DNA from: Phycisphaerales bacterium
GTDB lineage: Bacteria; Planctomycetota; Phycisphaerae; Phycisphaerales; UBA1924
Direction of reading: 5' to 3'
Assembly (NCBI GenBank): GCA_029260415.1
Contig: JAJDDH010000154.1
Coordinates: 1-6,397, forward strand
Length of the DNA: 6,397 bases
Position numbers and translations under genes: made by a program. The notes beneath the pieces were generated by a model. It saw nothing but the letters and a program-made list of their open reading frames with translations. It did no database searches and was not told the origin of the DNA. Each line of letters opens with the position of its first letter. The stretch's first letter is position 1. This document shows, one piece after another, positions 1 through 5,708 of the stretch.

Positions 1-17
1 GATCCATACTGACACTC

Positions 18-33
18 GCGTCGGCGCCGACGC
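18..33. repeat. Perfect 16-bp palindrome upstream of flotillin GTG
   Basis: The 16 bases GCGTCGGCGCCGACGC are their own reverse complement, with no mismatch. As RNA they could form a 6-bp stem with a GCGC loop. No T-run follows, so this is not a typical terminator. If the flotillin gene really starts at 51, the palindrome lies 17 bases before the start codon and could be a dimeric regulator site. If the reading frame starts further upstream, it is simply coding sequence. Chance occurrence in GC-rich DNA is also possible. Confidence 0.35.
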
Positions 34-50
34 AAGCACCGGACTCGCTC

Positions 51-1649
51 GTGACCAACCCGCTGGTCTGGCTCGGGTTCTTCCTGGCGGTCGTCTTCCT
101 GTTCGTCTTCATCGTCGCCGTGATCCGCTCGCTCTATAAACGCTGCCCCTCCAACCGGATCCTGGTCATCTACGGCAAGGTGGGCGCGGGCAAGGCGGCG
201 CGCTGCAAGCACGGCGGCGGCGCCCTCATCATCCCCCTCATCCAGTCGTACGCCTACCTGACGCTCGAGCCGCTGGTCATCGACATCCCGCTCGAGGGCG
301 CGCTCTCGCTCAACAACATCCGCGTCAATGTGCCCTCCACGTTCACGGTCGGTATCTCAACAGAGCCCGTGCTGATGAACAACGCCGCCGAGCGTCTGCT
401 CATGCTCAGCCAGCAGGACATCCGCGAGCAGGCGCAGGACATCATCCTGGGGCAGCTCCGCCTGGTCATCGCGACCCTGTCGATCGAGGAGATCAACAAG
501 GACCGCGAGAAGTTCATGAACCTGATCAACGAGAACGTCGCGCAGGAAGTGAACAAGATCGGCCTCGAGCTGATCAACGTGAACATCCGCGACATCACCG
601 ACGAGTCGGGGTACATCGAGGCCATCGGCAAGCGGGCCGCGGCCGAGGCGATCAACCGTGCGAAAGTAGACGTCGCCGAGCAGGAGCGTGAGGGCGCCAT
701 CGGTGAGGCCGCGGCGATCCGCCAGCGCAACGTCCGCGTCGCGCAGGAGAAGGCGCTGGCCGACCAGGGGCAGAAGGAGGCCGAGCAGCAGAAACGCGTC
801 GCCGTCGCGACGTTCGAGGCCCAGGCGCAGGTCGGCGAGGCCGAATCCAAGCGTGACCAGGAGATCGCCATCGCGGAGCGGACCGCGGAGATGATCGCCG
901 CGGCCAAGCGGGCCGAGCAGCTCCAGCGCATCCAGGTCGCCGACGCCGAGTCGATGGCGGTCGGGGGCGAGAACGACTCGCAGGCCCAGATCGCCGAGTC
1001 CAACGCGAAGCTGGCCGAGGTCCGCGCCGAGGCCGACCGCCGATCGGAAGTCGCGTCCGCACTGGCGCACCAGAAGATCTTCGAGGCCGAGCGTGAGCAG
1101 GAACTCGCCCGCCTGGCCAAGGAGCAGCTGGCGCCGCAGGAGATCGAGAAGAAGCGTGTCGAGATCGACGCCGAAGCCAAGGCCGAGCGTCAGCGGCGCG
1201 AAGCGCGGGGCGAGGCCGACGCGATCCTGGCCCGATATGAAGCAGAAGCCAAGGGCCTGCAGCAGGTGCTCGAGGCCAAGGCCGAGGGCTACCGCCAGCT
1301 CGTCGCGGCGTGCGCCGAGAACCCGCAGGTCGCCCCCACCCTGCTCATGATCGAGCAGCTCCCCCAGCTCGTCGAGGCGCAGGTCAAGGCGATCCAGAAC
1401 CTCAAGATCGACAAGATCACCGTCTGGGACTCGGGGCGCGGGCAGACCATCGAGGGCAAGGGCGGGAGCGCACGCAGCGCCACCGCCGACTTCCTCTCGG
1501 GCATGATCGGCTCGCTCCCGCAGGTCCACGAGCTCGCAAAGCAGGCGGGCATCGAGCTGCCCGGCGCGCTGGGCAAGGTCATCGATCCCGACGAGCAGGA
1601 CACACGCTTCAGCGCTGACGAAGAGCCGCCTGCGGACCGCGACGCGTAG
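51..1649 (+). CDS. Flotillin-like SPFH-domain membrane scaffold protein
   Basis: Flotillins (bacterial FloT/YuaG type) form oligomers on the inner face of the membrane and organise membrane microdomains. This 532-residue protein, near the family's usual 500 or so, has the expected order. A single hydrophobic segment lies at about residues 5-25, followed by basic residues (R26, K30, R31). An SPFH/band-7 domain spans about 33-200, with the typical stretch around GLELINVNIRDITDESGYIE (171-190). A long Ala/Glu/Arg/Lys-rich coiled coil runs over about 195-415, with a Gly/Asn/Ser break near 304-312. The C-terminal flotillin region includes QNLKIDKITVWDSG (449-462) and ends in an acidic tail. The start is the GTG at 51, with no Shine-Dalgarno; the same frame is open to the left window edge, so a start further upstream is possible. 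No NfeD-type partner lies downstream; the upstream neighbour is not visible. Family assignment is strong; the specific role is inferred. Confidence 0.93.
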   Translation: MTNPLVWLGFFLAVVFLFVFIVAVIRSLYKRCPSNRILVIYGKVGAGKAARCKHGGGALIIPLIQSYAYLTLEPLVIDIPLEGALSLNNIRVNVPSTFTVGISTEPVLMNNAAERLLMLSQQDIREQAQDIILGQLRLVIATLSIEEINKDREKFMNLINENVAQEVNKIGLELINVNIRDITDESGYIEAIGKRAAAEAINRAKVDVAEQEREGAIGEAAAIRQRNVRVAQEKALADQGQKEAEQQKRVAVATFEAQAQVGEAESKRDQEIAIAERTAEMIAAAKRAEQLQRIQVADAESMAVGGENDSQAQIAESNAKLAEVRAEADRRSEVASALAHQKIFEAEREQELARLAKEQLAPQEIEKKRVEIDAEAKAERQRREARGEADAILARYEAEAKGLQQVLEAKAEGYRQLVAACAENPQVAPTLLMIEQLPQLVEAQVKAIQNLKIDKITVWDSGRGQTIEGKGGSARSATADFLSGMIGSLPQVHELAKQAGIELPGALGKVIDPDEQDTRFSADEEPPADRDA

Positions 1650-1671
1650 CCGCGCCCGACATTCAAGCAAG

Positions 1672-1713
1672 AAACGAGGCGGCGTCCCGGAAGGGTCGCC
1701 GCCTCCGTTTGTT
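1672..1713 (+). terminator. Rho-independent-type terminator after the flotillin gene
   Basis: A strong stem-loop starts 22 bases after the flotillin stop. AAAC (1672-1675) pairs with GTTT (1707-1710). GAGGCGGCG (1676-1684) pairs perfectly with CGCCGCCTC (1697-1705), leaving a single bulged C at 1706. Beyond a T/T mismatch, CCC (1686-1688) pairs with GGG (1693-1695) around a GGAA tetraloop of the stable GNRA type. A short T-rich tail (GTTTGTT) follows. The T-tract is weaker than the Escherichia coli ideal, but stem length and position just past the stop make termination the best reading. It separates flotillin from miaA transcription. Confidence 0.8.
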
Positions 1714-1739
1714 CTGGCGCGCGGGGGTAGCGCTAGCAT
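1709..1739 (+). promoter_or_regulatory. Putative miaA promoter, predicted leaderless transcript
   Basis: TAGCAT at 1734-1739 matches the -10 consensus TATAAT at four of six positions. A poor -35 candidate, TTGTTC (1709-1714), lies 19 bases upstream of it, overlapping the terminator tail. The usual distance from the -10 to the transcription start would place the first RNA base at about 1746, exactly the GTG start codon. The TAG of this box is also an in-frame stop before miaA. There is no Shine-Dalgarno at a usable distance. Predicted by eye only. Confidence 0.4.
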
Positions 1740-1745
1740 CGCGCC

Positions 1746-2705
1746 GTGACGCCGACCGATCCACACCCGAAGTTCCCCGTCATCTGCGGCCCGACCGCGG
1801 GGGGCAAGACCGCGCTCGCCGTCGAGCTCGCCCTCGCCTACGAAGCACTCGGTCGGGGCAGCGCCGAGATCGTCAGCGCCGACGCCTACCTCATCTATCG
1901 CGGGCTCGACATCGGCACGGGCAAGCCCACGCCCGACGAGCGCCGCGGCGTCCCCCACCACCTGATCGACATCGTCGAGCCAACCGAGCGCTCCAGCGCG
2001 CATGACTGGCTCCGTGCCGCCGAGCAGACCATCGCCGACATCCGCTCTCGCGGGAACCTGCCCGTCGTCGTGGGCGGGACACACCTGTACATCCAGTCCA
2101 TCCTCCACGGCATGTTCGAGGGCCCGCCCCCCGTCGAGGCGCTCCGCGAGCATCTCCGCGCGATCCCCGCGCCACTGCGCCGCGATGAGCTCGAACGCGT
2201 CGACCCCGCCGCGGCCCAGCGCATCCACCCCAGCGACGAGCGCCGCACGATCCGCGCCCTGGAGGTTTTCCGCCAGACCGGGACCCCCATCAGCGACCTG
2301 CAGACCCAGTGGGCCAGCGCCCAGCCCGACCGCTCGGATCGGGTGCTCATCGGGCTCGAGTGGGACAGCGACGCGATCAACCGGCGCATCAACGCCCGCG
2401 TCCGCCAGATGCTCGATCTGGGGCTGATCGAGGAGGCCCGGGGGCTGTGGTCCTCTGGGCGACTGGGCCCGCAGGCGGGCGAGGCCCTGGGCTACAAGCA
2501 GCTCGTGGACCACTTCGAGGGGCGGGCGTCGGAGGAGGACGCGATCGAGCGGATCAAGATCGAGACCCGCCGATTCGCGAAAAATCAGCGGACCTGGCTC
2601 AGGCGCCTCCGGGCCCAGCCCGACTCGCTCTGGCTGGACGCGGTTTCTTCGACCCCGGCCAGTCACGCGCAATCCATTGCGGACAAGCTCTTTACAACGC
2701 GGTAG
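1746..2705 (+). CDS. miaA: tRNA dimethylallyltransferase (tRNA A37 isopentenyltransferase)
   Basis: MiaA transfers the dimethylallyl group from DMAPP to N6 of adenine 37, next to the anticodon of tRNAs reading codons that begin with U. The product is i6A, normally the substrate of MiaB. The 319-residue length fits the family. Visible motifs are the P-loop GPTAGGKT (15-22), the substrate motif SADAYLIYRGLDIGTGKP (44-61) with the conserved Asp at 46, HHLIDIVEP (71-79), VVVGGTHLY (107-115), RIHPSDERRTIRALEVFRQT (159-178), EALGYKQL (246-253) and the tRNA-binding ETRRFAKNQRTWLRR (273-287). The GTG start is secure: the frame is closed by TAG at 1734-1736, and no other start codon lies before the P-loop. 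The gene stands alone between a terminator and a 148-bp gap, so monocistronic transcription is likely. Several usually conserved positions differ (Gly19 for Ser in the P-loop, Ala47 for Ser, GTGKP for GTAKP), but the fold and key residues look intact. Confidence 0.96.
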   Translation: MTPTDPHPKFPVICGPTAGGKTALAVELALAYEALGRGSAEIVSADAYLIYRGLDIGTGKPTPDERRGVPHHLIDIVEPTERSSAHDWLRAAEQTIADIRSRGNLPVVVGGTHLYIQSILHGMFEGPPPVEALREHLRAIPAPLRRDELERVDPAAAQRIHPSDERRTIRALEVFRQTGTPISDLQTQWASAQPDRSDRVLIGLEWDSDAINRRINARVRQMLDLGLIEEARGLWSSGRLGPQAGEALGYKQLVDHFEGRASEEDAIERIKIETRRFAKNQRTWLRRLRAQPDSLWLDAVSSTPASHAQSIADKLFTTR

Positions 2706-2853
2706 CCCACCCCGACGCCGCTCGGAATGCCAGGCCCCGTATCAAGCCGTCAGGGGGAACGGCCCGAGGATGGGCCGGAGCCGCTTTCCGGAGGCCCCCG
2801 GTCCCCCCCGGCTTGACATCCCCCCGCCCCCGGGCATTGGCTCCACCCAGCAC
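2706..2853 (+). promoter_or_regulatory. miaA-topA intergenic region with topA promoter candidate
   Basis: This 148-bp gap shows no gene. It holds a perfect -35 box, TTGACA at 2813-2818, 41 bases before the topA ATG. With a 17-base spacing the -10 would fall at ATTGGC/TTGGCT (2836-2842), a poor match to TATAAT. The spacer is almost pure G/C. A 6-bp hairpin CGGCCC/GGGCCG (2760-2765 with 2772-2777) could end miaA transcription, but it lacks a T-run and competes with another stem nearby (2775-2779 with 2787-2791). Long C-runs at 2795-2799, 2803-2809, 2820-2825 and 2827-2831 surround the -35 box. No Shine-Dalgarno precedes the ATG. Confidence 0.5.
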
Positions 2854-5664
2854 ATGGCCAAGAAGACCACCAAAAAAGCCGGCCCCAAGAAGAAGACGAC
2901 CAAGAAGGCCGCGGGCGCAGCCTCCAAGAAGACCGCCTCCAAGGCGGGCGCGTCCAAGAAGAAGTCCTTCAGCGGCAAGGGCCTGGGCTTCAAGGCGGGC
3001 ATGGGCACGGGCAAGGACCTGGTCATCGTCGAGAGCCCGTCCAAGGCCAAGACCATTAATAAGTACCTGGGCAGCGAGTACCTCGTGCTCGCTTCTGTCG
3101 GGCACGTCCGCGACCTGCCCAGCAAGAGCGAGAAGGGCAAGAAGACCCCGGTCCCGGGCGTGGACCTGGAGAACCGCTTCAAGCCCACGTACACGATCCT
3201 CAGCGGCAAGGAAGCCGTCATCCGCGACCTGAAAAAGGCCGCGAAGGAAGTCCTGGACTCGGGCGGCAAGGTCTGGTTCGCGACGGACCTCGACCGCGAG
3301 GGTGAGGCCATCGCCTGGCACCTGGCGCAGGAGCTGGGCATCGAGGCCAGGGACGCCAAGCGCGTCATCTTCCCCGCCATCACCAAGGGCGAGATCGCCA
3401 AGGCCTTCCAACACCCCCACCCGATCGATGAGGACCGCGTCAACGCCCAGCAGGCGCGCCGGATCCTCGACCGCATCGTGGGCTACCAGGTCTCGCCCCT
3501 GCTCTGGAAGAAGGTCGCCCGCGGCCTGAGCGCCGGACGCGTGCAGAGCGTCGCCGTGCGCCTGGTCGTGGAGCGCGAGCGCGAGATCATGGCCTTCATC
3601 CCAGACGAGTACTGGAAGGTCGAGGGCTGTTTCGCGATGAGCGAAGCCGACGCCCAGAAGCTCGCCCCGCTCTGGGGCTCATTCCTTGACGAGAAGGAAG
3701 AGTCCGGTCCCCGGCGCGGCCAGGGCCCGAGCATCAAGAAGCAGAACGCCTGGCTCGGCAAGCACGGGGGCGTCCGCGGCGAGCTCGTCGAGGTCGCGGG
3801 CCAGCCCTTCGACCCCCGCGTCACCGGCGGCGACGGCGACGGCTTCGACACCCCCACAAGCCAGGACATCTCAGGGCAGATCGCCAAGGTCGTTGAGAGC
3901 GCCGGACTGAGCGACGTCACGATCGATGTCAGCGAGAACGACCGCGGCAAGGGCCCGGCGCGATGGACGCGCACGATCTCGGGCAGCGCCGACACGTCCG
4001 TGCCCTACCACGTCAAGTCGATCGAGACCAAGCGCACCACCAGCCGCCCGAGCGCGCCCTTCATCACGAGCACGATGCAGCAGGCCGCGTCGAGCCGCCT
4101 GGGCTTCGGGGCCCAGCGCACCATGCGCGCCGCCCAGGGGCTGTACGAGGGCATCGACATCCCGGGCGAGGGACCCACGGGCCTGATCACCTACATGCGG
4201 ACGGACTCGACCAACGTCGCGCCAGAGGCGATCGACGCCGCACGCACGCACGTCAAGCAGACCTACGGCAACGACTACCTCCCCGACAAGCCCAACGTGT
4301 ACAAGTCCTCCAACAAGGACGCGCAGGAGGCCCACGAGGCCATCCGCCCGACCGACCCGAGCCGCACGCCCGACAGCGTGAAGCGCGCCCTCAAGCCCGA
4401 CCAGCTCCGCCTGTACGAGCTCATCTGGCAGCGCTTCGTCGCCAGCCAGATGACCCCCGCCAAGTGGGACGCGACGACCGTGCTCTTCGAGGGCGGGCGC
4501 GACGCCAGCGCGCAGTGCGTGTTCAAGACCAGCGGGCGCGTGCTCGTCTTCGACGGCTTCTACAAGGTCACGGGCGTGCCCGGCGCGGGCGACGAGCAGA
4601 ACCTGCCACCGTTCCAAGAGAACCAGCCCCTGAGCGCCTTCGCCCTCGACGCCCAGCAGAAGTTCACCAGCCCGCCCGCGCGGTTCACCGAGGCCGGACT
4701 CATCAAGGTCCTCGAGAGCGAGGGCATCGGCCGGCCCTCGACGTACGCCTCGATCATTCAGACCATCCAGGACCGCAAGTACGTCGAGCAGCTCCAGCGC
4801 GCGTTCTACGCGACGGACCTGGGCGAGGTGGTCACCGACAAGCTCGTCGAGGCCTTCCCCCGCATCATGGAGACGGGCTACACCCGCCTCATGGAGAGCG
4901 AGCTGGACAAGGTCGAGGACGAGCACCTCGACTGGATCGAGATGCTCGAGAAGTTCTACGCCCGCTTCAGCGAGGCCCTGGAGCGCGCTCACGAAGAACT
5001 CGGGCACGCCAAGGCCGAGATCAGGCCCGCCCCCAAGGAATACCGCTGCGCCAAGTGCGACTCGGACCTGGTCTACCGCTTCGGCAAGAACGGTCGCTTC
5101 CTCTCCTGCTCGACCTACCCCGAGTGCAACTACGCCTGCCCGTGCGACCGCGAGGGGCGCCCGATGGCCGCGGAGTTCGTGGACGTGCGCTGCCCGCAGA
5201 CCGGGCGACCGATGATCCGGCGCACCGGGCGGTTCGGGCCGTTCATCGCCACCTCGCGCGAGGACGACGAGCCCACGGACTTCGGGATGATCCTGAACAT
5301 CGACAAGAAGGGCTTCGTCGTCGCCCCGTCCATCCCCGCCTACGAGACCGACCTGCCCTGCCCGATCTGCGAGAGCCCGCTCAATCTCCGCTCGGGCGTG
5401 CGTGGACCCTGGCTCGGGTGCTCTCGCTTCCCCAAGTGCCGCGGACGCGGGAAGTGGACCGAGCTGGACGACAAGGTGAAGGCAGAGCTGACCAAGGCGC
5501 TCGAAACGCACGAGGCGGGGCACCCGATCCCGATCATCACCCGCCTCGACGGCACGCCCCTGACCGACACCAAGGGCAAGCCCCTGCCCGACGCGCCCAA
5601 GGCCGACGAGCTGGTCCTCGACCACGACCCGAGAGCGCCCGAGCCCGCCAAGGCCGCGGGATAA
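2854..5664 (+). CDS. topA: DNA topoisomerase I (type IA) with basic N-terminal tail
   Basis: TopA relaxes negative supercoils by cutting one DNA strand through a tyrosyl-DNA link and passing the other strand. The product is 936 residues. The ATG at 2854 was chosen because it opens a lysine-rich tail, and upstream in-frame codons lack coding character. Residues 1-50 are the tail (17 Lys). The Toprim domain has LVIVESPSKAKTI (56-68) and the metal-binding DLDRE (Asp145, Asp147, Glu149). SAGRVQSVAVRLVVERE (226-242) follows. The catalytic tyrosine is Tyr447 in GLITYMRTDST. HEAIRPT lies at 494-500 and the FTEAGLIKVLESEGIGRPST motif at 611-630. C-terminal zinc ribbons follow: four-Cys modules at C732/C735/C752/C758 and C836/C839/C856/C862 with identical spacing, and a degenerate module between them (near C780). 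The region from about 252 to 400 looks much longer than in E. coli TopA. The next gene starts 44 bases downstream, so read-through into it is possible. Confidence 0.97.
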   Translation: MAKKTTKKAGPKKKTTKKAAGAASKKTASKAGASKKKSFSGKGLGFKAGMGTGKDLVIVESPSKAKTINKYLGSEYLVLASVGHVRDLPSKSEKGKKTPVPGVDLENRFKPTYTILSGKEAVIRDLKKAAKEVLDSGGKVWFATDLDREGEAIAWHLAQELGIEARDAKRVIFPAITKGEIAKAFQHPHPIDEDRVNAQQARRILDRIVGYQVSPLLWKKVARGLSAGRVQSVAVRLVVEREREIMAFIPDEYWKVEGCFAMSEADAQKLAPLWGSFLDEKEESGPRRGQGPSIKKQNAWLGKHGGVRGELVEVAGQPFDPRVTGGDGDGFDTPTSQDISGQIAKVVESAGLSDVTIDVSENDRGKGPARWTRTISGSADTSVPYHVKSIETKRTTSRPSAPFITSTMQQAASSRLGFGAQRTMRAAQGLYEGIDIPGEGPTGLITYMRTDSTNVAPEAIDAARTHVKQTYGNDYLPDKPNVYKSSNKDAQEAHEAIRPTDPSRTPDSVKRALKPDQLRLYELIWQRFVASQMTPAKWDATTVLFEGGRDASAQCVFKTSGRVLVFDGFYKVTGVPGAGDEQNLPPFQENQPLSAFALDAQQKFTSPPARFTEAGLIKVLESEGIGRPSTYASIIQTIQDRKYVEQLQRAFYATDLGEVVTDKLVEAFPRIMETGYTRLMESELDKVEDEHLDWIEMLEKFYARFSEALERAHEELGHAKAEIRPAPKEYRCAKCDSDLVYRFGKNGRFLSCSTYPECNYACPCDREGRPMAAEFVDVRCPQTGRPMIRRTGRFGPFIATSREDDEPTDFGMILNIDKKGFVVAPSIPAYETDLPCPICESPLNLRSGVRGPWLGCSRFPKCRGRGKWTELDDKVKAELTKALETHEAGHPIPIITRLDGTPLTDTKGKPLPDAPKADELVLDHDPRAPEPAKAAG

Positions 5665-5669
5665 AGCCA

Positions 5670-5708
5670 TTGCAGGCGAGGCGGTGTGTGTAGAGTCACA
5701 CCCGCGAC
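5670..5708 (+). promoter_or_regulatory. Putative ClC gene promoter with overlapping inverted repeat
   Basis: In the 44-base gap after topA, TAGAGT (5691-5696) matches TATAAT at four of six positions. TTGCAG (5670-5675) is a weak -35 candidate at a short 15-base spacing. Transcription would begin near 5703, leaving about six bases before the ATG. GGTGTG (5683-5688) and CACACC (5697-5702) form a perfect 6-bp inverted repeat around the -10 candidate. It could be a regulator site or a small hairpin near the 5' end. No Shine-Dalgarno and no terminator are visible in the gap. Confidence 0.4.

Noticed and set aside
357..2672. Very long minus-strand open frame (771 codons) across flotillin and miaA
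   Set aside because: It lies antisense to two clearly recognised genes and spans their intergenic terminator. Its Leu/Arg/Gly/Asp-rich product has no recognisable motif. Long antisense frames are expected in DNA with this third-position G/C bias.
2760..2777. Hairpin CGGCCC/GGGCCG as a miaA terminator
   Set aside because: It has only six base pairs, no T-run follows, and other stems compete; kept only as a remark in the intergenic entry.
2677..2853. Longer topA with a TTG start at 2677, overlapping the miaA end
   Set aside because: The extra 59 residues are Pro/Arg-rich with no TopA similarity and would cover the promoter and C-tracts. The ATG at 2854 begins a natural MAKK tail.
3825..3843. 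Short GGC/GAC triplet-like repeat in topA
   Set aside because: It simply encodes a GGDGDG turn in the TopA insertion; too short and in frame to be a meaningful DNA repeat.
3963..5693. Second + strand frame of 576 codons inside topA
   Set aside because: It is shifted relative to topA and gives an Arg/His/Pro-rich product typical of a GC-rich shadow frame, while topA itself is intact throughout.
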